Assembly: GCA_903929885.1 (NCBI GenBank)
Contig: CAIYWI010000044.1
Location: 1-35,667 of the forward strand
Source of the DNA: an uncultured Phycisphaerales bacterium
GTDB lineage: Bacteria > Planctomycetota > Phycisphaerae > Phycisphaerales > UBA1924
Reading direction: 5' to 3'
DNA: 35,667 nt
Both the position numbers and the translations under genes were made by a program. The notes beneath the pieces were generated by a model. That model made no database searches. It was not told the DNA's origin and worked only from the letters and a program-made list of their open reading frames with translations. Of this stretch, positions 1 to 8,652 are shown one piece after another; within the stretch, counting starts at the first letter, position 1; the number at the start of each line of letters is the position of its first letter.

Positions 1-49
1 GGTGATTGGTGCTTGAGCCGGCCTCGCGAGAGGCGACGCTCGTATTCAA

Positions 50-80
50 CGGAATCGTTCGCTCGTCGAACGTCATTCCG
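50..80. terminator. Hairpin downstream of the first secreted-protein gene
   Basis: The arm CGGAATCGTTCG (50-61) pairs with CGAACG (67-72) and ATTCCG (75-80), leaving a 5-nt loop and a 2-nt bulge, which makes a 12-bp stem. It lies about 100 bases beyond the stop of the minus-strand gene ending at 179. There is no U-tract on either side, so a terminator role for that gene is an inference. The rest of 1-178 shows no convincing gene. Confidence 0.4.
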
Positions 81-178
81 CAGGACCACGCCCACCGGGA
101 GGCCCGGCTTTCATAGTGTGTGGCTACGACTGGTGCGCCCTGCCGTGCGGGAACGTTGTGGGTTGATGCGACCGCCTG

Positions 179-2755
179 TCAGCAGCCGCCGCGTTGCCAG
201 ACGATGAAGAACGCTTCGATGTCGCCGCCGTCGACACCGCCATCGGCGTTGACGTCGGCGCAGTCGGCGGCATTGGTCCAATCGGGGAAGAACGAGGCGA
301 TGTCTGCACCGTCGACGCCGCCGTCCTGGTTGTAGTCGGCGGCGCATGGTGCGCATGAGGGGCAGTTGGAGGTTTCGACGACGGAGACGAAGGCGAAAGA
401 GTCGATGCGACCGACATCGAGGCCTGAGTTGTCGGTGACGGTGAGGGTCCAGGTTCCCTCGTAGGGGATGCCGTTGAGATCGCTCATGGCGGTGGCGGGG
501 AAGTAGGTGCCGGAGGGGATGACATCGTTCGCGCCGGTCAGGCCGGTGCCGCCGAGCCGCGTGAGACCGTTGTCGGCGAAGGTGTAGGTGCCACCGAGGT
601 TGGGTGCGCCGCCTTCGCGAACGAAGAGGATGACGCTTCCGGCGCCGTCGTTCTTGGAGAGGATGCCGGTGAGATCGCCGGCGTAGGTGTGGGTGAGGCC
701 GACGGCGACACGGAGATCGCGGATGACGCCGTTGCCGGGGCCGATGGTGATGGTGGCCTGGGCGGTGCCGGGGTTGGTGCCGGAAGCGTCGGGGATGGGA
801 AGCGGCGTCTGGGTGGAGCGGAAGGCGGCGGTCTCGGAGCGGGTCACGCAGGTGGTGCCGACGCCGAGGAAGGTGCCTCCGAGGGTGGTGCATTGGCCGG
901 CGGTGACTTCACGACATGGTGTCGACGGAAGGCAGCATGCGCCGGTGGGGATGCAGACGACGTTGGGGGTGCAGGGAGCGTTGTTGTCGGTGAGGGAGAG
1001 GATGAAGTCGCCGCCGCTGCCGCCACCGTTGTGGACGAGCACGTAGTAGAGGGCGCCGTTCTGGGTGCAGACGTTGACGGAGGCCTGGAGTGCGCCGCAG
1101 GAGCCCGAGTCGTTGGAGGCGACGCAGGTGAAGTTGCCGCAGAGTCCGCAGTAGACGCTGATTCGGGCATCGAAGCGGGTGAGGGCGGGGGAGGCGCAGG
1201 TGTCGACGGTGATGACATTGCCGTTGCCGGTGAACTTGTACCAGAGGCCGCCGCCAGAGGCGGACAGGCCGCCGCAGGAGGGGGCGGCCTGGGCGGGTGC
1301 GGCGCAGGTGTTGGCGCCGACGGACTGGCCGACGGCGACGGTGAGGGCGTTGGCGCACGAGGCGTTGGCCGGGGGTTGGGTCGAAGCGCAGGTGCATCCC
1401 GCGCATTGGCTGGCATCGCCGCGGTAGGAGCCGCCTTGGAGCGTGCACTCACGTTGGCTCAGGATGAGGCACCCGTCGTTGGTGCAGCAGGCGCCCAGAG
1501 GCGGGGTGATGACAGTGAGGTCGACGGCGCAGGTGGAGGTGCGGGCCTCTGGCGCTGTTTCACGAACGGTGATGGGCACCTGATAGGGGCCGCTCGGAGT
1601 GCCCAGGCCGACGACGCCGCTGAGGGTGAAGACGTTGGGCGCGGTTTCGGTGAAGGCGACGGGTTGTGGCCGCGGGTCTCGCAGGGCGGAGAGGTTGGCG
1701 GTGACCGCGTGGGCGGTGCTGGTGGGGCGACGGCCTGGCGTGACGTTGACGGTGATGGTGTAGGCCCCGGTGCCGTCGTTGATGAGGGTGGCCGGCGTGA
1801 TGGAGGAGACGCAGGTGGGGGGCATCGGCACGGTGTTGACGCCGATGTCGAGCCGCACGAAGTTGACGTCGTACGGGGCGGTGCGGGCGTAGGAGCCGGT
1901 GGCGGTGCCAGCGTCGGTGACGATGCTGATGGCGTGGGTGGCGATGGAGGCGACGCTGCTGTTGATGATGGCGTTGGGGAAGTCGAGCACGCTTCCGGAG
2001 CGATTGGCGTCGTCGGCGGGGCTGGGGAGGTTGTTGCAGGTGTTGAAGACGCCGAAGGCGACGAAGTAGAGGCCGTCGACCAGCGAGCGGGTGAGGCCCT
2101 GGGTGTCGGGGTTGTCGTTCATCGCGCCCGCGACCGGGTCGAGGTTGGCGTCATAGAGGAAGAAGTCGGTGTCGGCGCCGGAAGTGGTGGTGGCGCCTTC
2201 ACGGATGGTGACGGTGCCGTCGACGATGGTTCCGGTGACGGTCTGGGGGGTGACGGGGTCGACCGAGAGCGTGCCGACGTAGTCGGCGGTGGTGGTGCTG
2301 GTGCCGGTGACCTTGACGTAGAGCTGCTCTTGCTTGCCGAAGCCGTACCACTGCACGGTGCGGGCACCCGTGACGATCGTGGTGGAGTGGGTCTGCAGAC
2401 TGGCATCGGTGCCGGCGTTCACGACACCGGCGGTCTGCGTGAGCCCGCGAACGGAGATGGTGTGGCCCGTGGTGAGCGAGGTGAAGGCGAGGCGGTAGCG
2501 GTAGATGCCCGCGGGCCTGGCGCGGGTTTTGACGAGGAAGTAATCGGAGGAGGTGGGCCCGTTGGTGCTGACGGTGCCGGTGGTGTTGCCGGTGATGGTG
2601 TCGCCGGCATCCATGCCCGGGCCGCCGCTGTCGCACACGGTGGCGGTGAGTTTGGCGTTGTTGGGTTCGACCTCGGGATTGCCGACAGCGGCGCAGGGGC
2701 GGGCGAGCAACGTGGCAAGCGACGCCGCGGCGGCCAGGACGAATCGGGTTGACAT
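179..2755 (-). CDS. Secreted P-domain protein with GC-type dockerin C-terminus
   Basis: An 858-residue exported protein. Residues 1-24 form a signal peptide (basic start, Ala/Leu core, cleavage near CAAVG). Next come two beta-sandwich-like regions (about 28-170 with an EVEPN start, and 170-300), an immunoglobulin-like choice-of-anchor-type domain (about 305-415), a Cys-rich GACC module (421-456), a PPC-like sandwich with WYKF and ISVYCG motifs (about 460-595), a second GACC module (605-636), a proprotein-convertase P-domain without any protease (about 650-792), and a dockerin-like tail (800-858) with loops DYNQDGGVDGAD and DVNADGGVDGGD ending in GGC. The start is supported by AGAAAGAGGA about 10 nt upstream, and a promoter is readable about 100 nt upstream. 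The closest relative here is the gene at 5545-8115. The role is inferred to be a surface-displayed or secreted adhesive protein; the substrate is unknown. Confidence 0.93.
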   Translation of the reverse strand: MSTRFVLAAAASLATLLARPCAAVGNPEVEPNNAKLTATVCDSGGPGMDAGDTITGNTTGTVSTNGPTSSDYFLVKTRARPAGIYRYRLAFTSLTTGHTISVRGLTQTAGVVNAGTDASLQTHSTTIVTGARTVQWYGFGKQEQLYVKVTGTSTTTADYVGTLSVDPVTPQTVTGTIVDGTVTIREGATTTSGADTDFFLYDANLDPVAGAMNDNPDTQGLTRSLVDGLYFVAFGVFNTCNNLPSPADDANRSGSVLDFPNAIINSSVASIATHAISIVTDAGTATGSYARTAPYDVNFVRLDIGVNTVPMPPTCVSSITPATLINDGTGAYTITVNVTPGRRPTSTAHAVTANLSALRDPRPQPVAFTETAPNVFTLSGVVGLGTPSGPYQVPITVRETAPEARTSTCAVDLTVITPPLGACCTNDGCLILSQRECTLQGGSYRGDASQCAGCTCASTQPPANASCANALTVAVGQSVGANTCAAPAQAAPSCGGLSASGGGLWYKFTGNGNVITVDTCASPALTRFDARISVYCGLCGNFTCVASNDSGSCGALQASVNVCTQNGALYYVLVHNGGGSGGDFILSLTDNNAPCTPNVVCIPTGACCLPSTPCREVTAGQCTTLGGTFLGVGTTCVTRSETAAFRSTQTPLPIPDASGTNPGTAQATITIGPGNGVIRDLRVAVGLTHTYAGDLTGILSKNDGAGSVILFVREGGAPNLGGTYTFADNGLTRLGGTGLTGANDVIPSGTYFPATAMSDLNGIPYEGTWTLTVTDNSGLDVGRIDSFAFVSVVETSNCPSCAPCAADYNQDGGVDGADIASFFPDWTNAADCADVNADGGVDGGDIEAFFIVWQRGGC

Positions 2756-2863
2756 GAGGCCGGATCCTCTTTCTGGGTGTGAGTCGACGTCGGCGAGACC
2801 GGGCGGGCGGATGGAGCCACGAGCGGCGGAGGCGGCGTCGAAGCAGGGTGTGAGCGAATGGAA

Positions 2864-2892
2864 ATGGTAACTTTTCGTGACGGTGCCGTCAA
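2864..2892 (-). promoter_or_regulatory. Sigma70-type promoter of the gene at 179-2755
   Basis: On the minus strand, TTGACG (2887-2892) is followed after exactly 17 nt by TACCAT (2864-2869), with an A-rich run just before the -10. Transcription would start near 2857, giving a leader of about 100 nt that ends in a Shine-Dalgarno sequence. The remainder of 2756-3052 holds the terminator at 2975-3003 and an inverted repeat GAGGAGG-TG-CCTCCTC (2949-2964). Confidence 0.7.
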
Positions 2893-2974
2893 TCTCCGGG
2901 GACGGGAATCGCCGGCGGCGTTCCGAATGCGGTTATCGGCGTACCGGCGAGGAGGTGCCTCCTCACAAATGAAA

Positions 2975-3003
2975 GGAACCCCGGAGCGACGCTCCGGGGT
3001 TCC
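2975..3003 (-). terminator. Strong terminator hairpin after the gene at 3053-5212
   Basis: This is a perfect 13-bp stem, GGAACCCCGGAGC, with a 3-nt loop GAC and its exact complement. On the minus strand it is followed by TTTCATTTG, a weak U-rich tail. It sits 49 nt beyond the stop codon of the minus-strand gene and separates it from the next gene's promoter. Confidence 0.75.
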
Positions 3004-3052
3004 GCGATGTCAGGTGCACGAGCGATGCCGAGAGGCCGTCTCAGGCCCGGAC

Positions 3053-5212
3053 TCAGCAGCCGCCAGCCTGCCAGACCGTGAAGAAGGACTCGATGTCGCC
3101 GCCGTCGACGCCGCCGTCGAGGTTGACGTCGGCGCAGTTGGCGCCGTCAGCCCACTGGCCGAAGAAGGACTCGATGTCGCCGCCGTCGACGCCACCGTCC
3201 TGGTTGTAGTCCGCGGCACAGGGCGGGCAGGAGGGGCCGCAGTTGTTGGTGACCGAGATGGACCCGATCGAGAAGTTGTCGATGGTGCCAACGTCGGCGC
3301 CGGCGTTGTCGGTGACGGTCAGCGTCCACGTGCCGGCCAGCGACGAGCCATCGAAGGCGTTGAGGGGGAGGGCGGGGGTGTAGCGACCGGCGGGGATGTT
3401 GAGGCCGCCTGCCACGTCGGCAAAGCTCTGAGTGGCGACGTCGGTGAAGATGTACTCGCCGCCGAGGTTGGCGGGGCCGCCGTCACGGTCGAGCAGTTGG
3501 ACCTGCACGGCGCCGTTGTCGAGGGTGGCGATGAGGTCGCCCGCCCACGTGTGGGTGAGGGAGACCGAGACGGCCAAGCCGTTCACGGTGCCGCCGTCGG
3601 TGATGGTGATGGACGCGGTGGCGAGGCCGGGCCCGGTGCCCGACGAATCGGGAATAACGATCGGGAAGGCATCGCCCGAGGTGTGCGACGCGCCGTACTC
3701 GCCGAGGGTGACGCACTCGGTGCCGTCGCCGTTGTAGGAGCCGCCACGGGCGGCGCACTGTTCGGCGGTGAGACGCTCGCAGCTGTCAGGGAGGCAGCAC
3801 GCGCCGGTGGGGATGCACTGAACGTCGGGCTGGCAGGGCACCGCGTCATCGATGAGCGAGATCTGGAAGGCGCCGGTGCTGCCGGCGACGTAGCCGTGAA
3901 CGAGGATGTAGTAGACGCTGCCTTCCTGCGAGCAGAAGGTGACCTGCGAGAGCAGGCCGCAGGTGTCGTCGTTGCCGCCGACGCAGGTCAGCGAGCCTGA
4001 GGAGCCGCAGTAGACGCTCAAGCGGCTGTCATAGGTCGGGCCGCCGCAGAGGGTGGCCTGCATCGTGTTGCCGGTGCCGGTGGTCATGTACCAGACGCCG
4101 GGGGCGGCGATGTTCTGGAAGTTGCAGATGGGGTTGCCCGAGTCGACGGTGGCGCCGCAGGTGGTGCCTTGCTCGACCGATCCGTTGGAGAGTTCGATGG
4201 CGGTCTCGATGGTGTCGTTGGGAACGGTGCCCTCAAGACAGGCGCAACCGCCGCAGTTGGTGAAGTCGCCGGCGTAGGTGCCGCCCTGGGCCGCACAGTC
4301 GGCGGCGGTCAGGATGAGGCAGCCGTCACCGGTGCAGCACTGGCCCGTCGGGGGGCTGATGACGTTGACGTTGACGGTGCAGGTGCTGGAGCGCTGTTCC
4401 GGGGCGGTCTCCTGCACGGTGGCGATGATGGGGTAGCCGCCGGCGGGATAGCCGGCGGGGACCGTCATCGAGTAGGTGTAGTTGACGCCGTCGCTGGAGG
4501 TCATCGTGACGGGCGAGGGGTTGGGATCGCCCAGCAGGCTCGTGTCGATGGTCACGACGTGCGCAGTGCTGTCGGGCATCTGGCCGGGGGTGAGCACGAG
4601 GTTGAAGGTCACGACCCCGGTACCGTCGTTGAGTACGCCGCCGGGCGTGCTGGTGAGGCGGCAGGAGGGGGGCGTGGGCTGGTCGTTGGGAGCGAAGTTG
4701 ATGAAGATGTTGGTGTCGCCGGCGCCGGTGGCGTTGCCGGTGACGACCCATCCGGTGAGGCCGAAGGTGGCGAAGTAGTTCGTGATGGCGAGGTAGTAGG
4801 TGCCCGCGGCGAGCGCGCCGTCGCGCCCGTCGAACTGAGCGCCGGTGCCGTCGGCGGGACGGGGCGTCACGGAGTTGCCGAACGAGAGCGCCGAGTAGAA
4901 CGCCTGGCCGTCATCGTCATCGAACGCCATGCGGTTGCCCGAGGCGTCGTAGAGACCGATCATGGTGTCGGCGCCAGTGGCCAGACCCGGCTTGGTGCCG
5001 ATGTCGAGGTACGCGCTGCCGCCCGAGGGAACCGCGCTGATGCTCATCTGGTACCACCGCACGCCGGGAGCGGCGAGGTCGAGATTCCTCGTGATGCTCG
5101 ACACCGTGGTGATGGAACCGAGGTCTTCCTCGACGGTCGGCTGGGCGATGGCCGCGCCGGTGGCGAGCGCCATCAAACCCGCGCTCATGACAGCCCGAAA
5201 CGAACTCTTCAT
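3053..5212 (-). CDS. Secreted P-domain protein with GC-type dockerin C-terminus
   Basis: A 719-residue exported protein. The start at 5212 was chosen because the MKSSFRAVMS n-region opens a normal signal peptide (to about AIAQP, residue 25) and AGAGAGG lies 6 nt upstream; the reading frame continues 59 codons further without resemblance to a protein. After the signal comes a PPC-like domain (about 26-175), a choice-of-anchor-type domain (about 180-285), a GQCC Cys module (290-325), a second PPC-like sandwich with VWYM and LSVYCG (about 330-460), a GACC module (470-502), a P-domain (about 517-655) and a dockerin tail (662-719) with two DxNxDGGVDGGD loops ending in GGC. The C-terminal 540 residues parallel the neighbour at 179-2755, but the N-terminal domain differs. 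No catalytic residues were recognised. Confidence 0.93.
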   Translation of the reverse strand: MKSSFRAVMSAGLMALATGAAIAQPTVEEDLGSITTVSSITRNLDLAAPGVRWYQMSISAVPSGGSAYLDIGTKPGLATGADTMIGLYDASGNRMAFDDDDGQAFYSALSFGNSVTPRPADGTGAQFDGRDGALAAGTYYLAITNYFATFGLTGWVVTGNATGAGDTNIFINFAPNDQPTPPSCRLTSTPGGVLNDGTGVVTFNLVLTPGQMPDSTAHVVTIDTSLLGDPNPSPVTMTSSDGVNYTYSMTVPAGYPAGGYPIIATVQETAPEQRSSTCTVNVNVISPPTGQCCTGDGCLILTAADCAAQGGTYAGDFTNCGGCACLEGTVPNDTIETAIELSNGSVEQGTTCGATVDSGNPICNFQNIAAPGVWYMTTGTGNTMQATLCGGPTYDSRLSVYCGSSGSLTCVGGNDDTCGLLSQVTFCSQEGSVYYILVHGYVAGSTGAFQISLIDDAVPCQPDVQCIPTGACCLPDSCERLTAEQCAARGGSYNGDGTECVTLGEYGASHTSGDAFPIVIPDSSGTGPGLATASITITDGGTVNGLAVSVSLTHTWAGDLIATLDNGAVQVQLLDRDGGPANLGGEYIFTDVATQSFADVAGGLNIPAGRYTPALPLNAFDGSSLAGTWTLTVTDNAGADVGTIDNFSIGSISVTNNCGPSCPPCAADYNQDGGVDGGDIESFFGQWADGANCADVNLDGGVDGGDIESFFTVWQAGGC

Positions 5213-5544
5213 ACAGGCCTCTCTTTGGATCCGCAACGGGGCGAGATCCGAATACAAAGGAAACACGCACGCTGCCGCCGAACACCATTCGGCACGCACA
5301 CACCAAACCACGGCATGGTCGCGACGCGTCGAACGCCGACACCCCGCGACACCCGATGACCGCGACCCCCGCGAGACCCCGGGTGACAACCACTCAGCCT
5401 ACAAGATACACGACGATTGCACCGTGTGTCAACGATAGTCGGAAAGTTGCTCCCAAAAGGCACACTCCGCACTGTCGGAATGGTCGACGGCCGAGCGACT
5501 GATAATCCGTGCGAACTGCCACGGACCGCGATTCGGAGGGGGTG
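5213..5544 (-). other. Leader and intergenic region upstream of the second secreted-protein gene
   Basis: A 332-bp stretch without a gene. It contains the promoter at 5403-5432 and, between it and the start codon, a leader of about 184 nt. Within the leader is a perfect hairpin, GCCGAA / TTCGGC with a 5-nt loop (5277-5293). Directly before the Shine-Dalgarno sequence, GGATC pairs with GATCC across about 12 nt. Nothing else is recognised in 5433-5544. Confidence 0.5.
5403..5432 (-). promoter_or_regulatory. Consensus-like promoter of the gene at 3053-5212
   Basis: The minus strand carries a perfect -35, TTGACA (5427-5432), then 18 nt and TATCTT (5403-5408) preceded by a TG-type extension. This is the best -35 match in the window. 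Predicted transcription start is near 5396. Confidence 0.75.
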
Positions 5545-8115
5545 TCAGCAGCCCCCGGCCTCCCATGCGAGGAAGAACCGGACGACATCCTCTCCGTCCA
5601 CGCCGCCGTCCGCATTGACGTCGGCGCACCCCTCGCCGGCCTCCCATGCCTCGTAGAACGCTGCGGCGTCGGACCCGTCGACGCCCCCGTCGTCGTTGAA
5701 GTCGGCGGCACATGTGGGGCACGGCGAGCCGCAGGCCTGCTCCTCGACGACGGAGACGAGCCCGAAGGCGTCGATGAAGCCGGTCTCGCCTTGCGAGAGG
5801 TCGCGGACGCGAAGCACCCACGTGCCGGATGCGGGTTCGGTGTCGAATGTCGTCACGCTGGGCGAGGGCAGACCGCCGTCGATGCCTCGGGCCGGGGCGT
5901 AGACGCCCGGGGGCACCCGCTCCTGCGGGCCTGCGGCGGCGGCTGCCGCCCAGAGGTTGGCGCCGTCATCCTTGAACACGTACAGGCCGTCGAGATCGGA
6001 CGTGTCGCCGGTCGTCCCCGTGACGGCACCCACCTTGTCGAAGAGTGTCACGGTGCGATTGCCCTTGGTCAGGGTCGCCGTCAGGTCGCCGATGCGGCCG
6101 TGGCGAAGACTCACGAGGATGCCCAGTCCCGGCACCGGGCCTTGTCCAGGTCCCACCGGCAGCGTCACGACGATGCCGGTGCTGTTGCCATCGGGAATCG
6201 CGATGGGACCGTTCAGGGCCGCTCGGTGAACCAAGGTCTGGACGGTGGCGACGCACGGGACATCATCGCCCTGATAGGTCCCGCCCGCCGCGAGACACTG
6301 CGTCCGCGTCGAGCGGATGCAGCCGTCTGGGAGGCAGCATGCACCGCGGGGCAGGCACTCGAGGGCGTCGGTGCATGCCACGCCCGAGTCGAGCACTTCG
6401 AGGTCGAAGTAGCCCGTGTTCGCGGCAGTCAGTCCGCGGACGAGGATGAGATAGGGCGCACCCGCCTCGGAGCACCACGTGGCGCTGGCCGACTTGCCGC
6501 AGTCGTCGTTGCCGGCCGCCACGCACGAGAGGGCGTCGCAGCCGTTGGCGGCGCAGTAGACCTGAATGACCGAGTCGAACGCTGTGCGGGTGGCGCACGT
6601 GCGAGCGGTCATGCGGGTGCCCGTGCCGATCGCTCGGTACCAGACGCCAGGCGAGGACTGGCTGCCCGCGCCTGAGCAGTTGGGCACGGCGTCGGCGGTG
6701 GCTCGAACCGTGGTCCCCGTGATGCGACCGGGGCCCGGGTTGACTGGAATCGCGCCGGTGCAGGGGTCGTTCGACGGGGCCGGCGGGGTGCAGGACACGA
6801 CGGTGAATGCGGCGGATTGGCCGGTGCTCGATCGTCCCAGTTCGTCGCGAATGGCAAAGGGAAACGAGAAGGTGCCGGTGGGGATGCCGGCGGGCACGGT
6901 GAAGTTGATGCCAAAGACTCGGTCGTTGGCCAGGCCGTCGCAGTGCAGGCCGTCGTCGAAAAGTTGGACGTTGGCGGGCCCTTGGATGGCCGAGAAGTTC
7001 ATCGTGACCGAGAGGGCGGTGCTGGTGGGGTTCTGGCCCGGCGAGACGGCGACCTGCATGCAGACCTGGTCGGTGCCGCAGTTGCTGGCCATGGCGACCG
7101 AGGCCTCGGCGACGCCGACGGGGACGGTGCTGATGGTGTTGGGGACGACGGTGAAGCAATACCAAGTGACGTCGAAGGGGTTGGTCTTGGTGCCCCCGCC
7201 GCCGATGGAGCCCAGAGCGCCCAGGGCCTTGACGCCCATGTCGAGTCCGGAGGACGTGGTGGTGCTGATGGCGGCGTCGGCGGCATCGAGCACGTTGCCG
7301 TCGCGACGGGTGTCGTCGGAGGGGGCGGCCGCGCCGTTGGCGAAGTTGGAATCGCCGATGGCGATGTAGTAGGTGCCGGGGGTGTAGGTCCGCGTGAGCG
7401 AGTTGGGCTGGTCGTTGCCGTAGTTGGTGATGGGTCGTAGCGAGGCGTCGTACATCCAGAAGTCGACGTCGTTGGCGTTGCTTGGGCCGCGCGAGATCGT
7501 GACGGAGCCCGAAGGCAGCGAACTGCTCAGGGCGGTGGGCGCGATGGCGGCGGTCTTGAGCTCGATGGAGTAGGGCGAGGTGGTGGTCGTCGTCCCGGTG
7601 ACGCGGACGTAGACCAATTCCTGGCGGCCAAAGCCGTACCACTGCACCATTCGAGAGTTGGCAGGCTGGCCCGTCGCGCTCACGAGGCCTGTTTGCACGG
7701 TGGCGTCGCTGCCGGCCGTCACGACGCCGGCCGATTGCGACAGGCCGCGGACCGTCAGCACGTGGCCGGGCGTGGCGCTGGTGAGCACGAGTTGGTGGCG
7801 ATAGATGCCACCCGCGAGCGAGCTGGTCTTGACGATGAACGTGTCGGCCGAGGCGGTCGTGCCGTCGCTGGCCGAGCCGGTCGTGACGCCCGAAATCGTG
7901 TCGCCGGCCAGCATGCCCCCGCCGCCGCTGACGCACAGGAACGCGGCGGACTTGGAGTCGTTGGGTTCGGCCTCGGGGTTGTTGATGCCCGCGCCGGCGA
8001 CGATCGTCAGCGACGCCCACGCCGCCAGGATGGCCCGGGCGAGCGCTCGCCGCGGGTGGCGGGGGTTCGAGGCGGGCTGATGGAGAGTTGACGAACGCAT
8101 CCTCTTCGCGTGCAT
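5545..8115 (-). CDS. Secreted P-domain protein with GC-type dockerin C-terminus
   Basis: About 856 residues and exported. The N-terminus is long and basic (Arg/His-rich) before the hydrophobic stretch AILAAWASLTIVAGAG. The N-terminal half (EAEPN start, VRGLSQSAGVV, QWYGFGRQ) is clearly homologous to the protein at 179-2755. It continues with a choice-of-anchor-type domain, a PPC-like region with VWYRAIG, only one GACC module, a P-domain with LRHGRIGDLTATL, and a dockerin tail with loops DFNDDGGVDGSD and DVNADGGVDGED ending in GGC. The start is uncertain: ATG 8115 has AAGG 6 nt upstream, ATG 8100 gives a more ordinary signal peptide but its purine-rich AAGAGG abuts the codon, and in-frame starts exist at 8133 and 8187. 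It is the most diverged of the three paralogues. Confidence 0.9.
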   Translation of the reverse strand: MHAKRMRSSTLHQPASNPRHPRRALARAILAAWASLTIVAGAGINNPEAEPNDSKSAAFLCVSGGGGMLAGDTISGVTTGSASDGTTASADTFIVKTSSLAGGIYRHQLVLTSATPGHVLTVRGLSQSAGVVTAGSDATVQTGLVSATGQPANSRMVQWYGFGRQELVYVRVTGTTTTTSPYSIELKTAAIAPTALSSSLPSGSVTISRGPSNANDVDFWMYDASLRPITNYGNDQPNSLTRTYTPGTYYIAIGDSNFANGAAAPSDDTRRDGNVLDAADAAISTTTSSGLDMGVKALGALGSIGGGGTKTNPFDVTWYCFTVVPNTISTVPVGVAEASVAMASNCGTDQVCMQVAVSPGQNPTSTALSVTMNFSAIQGPANVQLFDDGLHCDGLANDRVFGINFTVPAGIPTGTFSFPFAIRDELGRSSTGQSAAFTVVSCTPPAPSNDPCTGAIPVNPGPGRITGTTVRATADAVPNCSGAGSQSSPGVWYRAIGTGTRMTARTCATRTAFDSVIQVYCAANGCDALSCVAAGNDDCGKSASATWCSEAGAPYLILVRGLTAANTGYFDLEVLDSGVACTDALECLPRGACCLPDGCIRSTRTQCLAAGGTYQGDDVPCVATVQTLVHRAALNGPIAIPDGNSTGIVVTLPVGPGQGPVPGLGILVSLRHGRIGDLTATLTKGNRTVTLFDKVGAVTGTTGDTSDLDGLYVFKDDGANLWAAAAAAGPQERVPPGVYAPARGIDGGLPSPSVTTFDTEPASGTWVLRVRDLSQGETGFIDAFGLVSVVEEQACGSPCPTCAADFNDDGGVDGSDAAAFYEAWEAGEGCADVNADGGVDGEDVVRFFLAWEAGGC

Positions 8116-8232
8116 GGCGTGCCTTGGGTGCATGGGCGGTGAACGGCTTCTTGCCGAGCGTGCGGCGTGGCCGTCGTTTCCTTGCACGCCTGGAGGGCGT
8201 TGGGTCGCTCGATGACGGCCTCAAGACCCGGA

Positions 8233-8269
8233 CACCCGGCATGCATCAAGTCCGACCGCATGCCGGGTG
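8233..8269 (-). terminator. 12-bp hairpin between the small gene and the third secreted-protein gene
   Basis: CACCCGGCATGC (8233-8244) and GCATGCCGGGTG (8258-8269) are perfect complements around a 13-nt loop. The hairpin lies 63 nt beyond the stop of the minus-strand gene at 8332-8490 and about 118 nt before the next start, so it could terminate the first or be an element of the leader of the second. No U-tract follows. No clear promoter was found in 8116-8331. Confidence 0.45.
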
Positions 8270-8331
8270 CCGGATTGAAAGAACACCCGCGATGGCTGCG
8301 CCCGTTCGGGGGCAGGTTCGCAGGTGAGGTG

Positions 8332-8490
8332 TCAGCGACGGGTCGGCATTCCGGTCGTCGCCTTGGTGGCGGGAACGACGGCGGGGAGCACGGCTGCCGC
8401 TTGCAGCGTCAACGCCCAGAACCACAGATCGCGACCGTGCTCGATCACGGCGCAGGCCCACTGCTCAAAGGTGGTGTGGAAGGTCTTCAC
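8332..8490 (-). CDS. Small 52-residue hydrophobic protein, unknown function
   Basis: A GTG-started gene starting VKTFHTTFEQWACAVIEHGR. Evidence that it is real comes from its expression signals: AAGGAG (8498-8503) exactly 7 nt before the GTG, and a promoter TTGGAG-17-TATACT immediately upstream, giving a leader of only about 15 nt. The protein starts with an amphipathic, aromatic-rich segment, followed by a hydrophobic stretch WFWALTLQAAAVLPAVVPA (about residues 23-41) that could span or attach to the membrane, and a short basic tail TRR. No family is recognised. A longer in-frame reading (to 8772) exists but starts beyond the promoter. Confidence 0.7.
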   Translation of the reverse strand: MKTFHTTFEQWACAVIEHGRDLWFWALTLQAAAVLPAVVPATKATTGMPTRR

Positions 8491-8511
8491 GGTCTCTCTC
8501 CTTGACATGCG

Positions 8512-8540
8512 AGTATACAGCGACGCCATGCCGCCTCCAA
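8512..8540 (-). promoter_or_regulatory. Promoter of the 52-residue small protein
   Basis: On the minus strand TTGGAG (8535-8540) is separated by exactly 17 nt from TATACT (8512-8517). Transcription would begin near 8505, just upstream of the Shine-Dalgarno sequence. Confidence 0.7.
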
Positions 8541-8652
8541 GGGAATTCTCCCGCACTTGGGCGCGGGCTTGGTCTGAATAACCCGTCCGTGAAGCCCATG
8601 AGGGCTGCGAGGGCCGGGTGCCACGTCGGCGACGAGCCGCGGGGCGGGATGG

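Noticed and set aside
689-2752. 687-codon open frame on the plus strand
   Set aside because: It is an antisense shadow of the secreted-protein gene: Gly/Ala/Asp/Val repeats typical of reverse-strand high-GC reading, no start signal and no domain.
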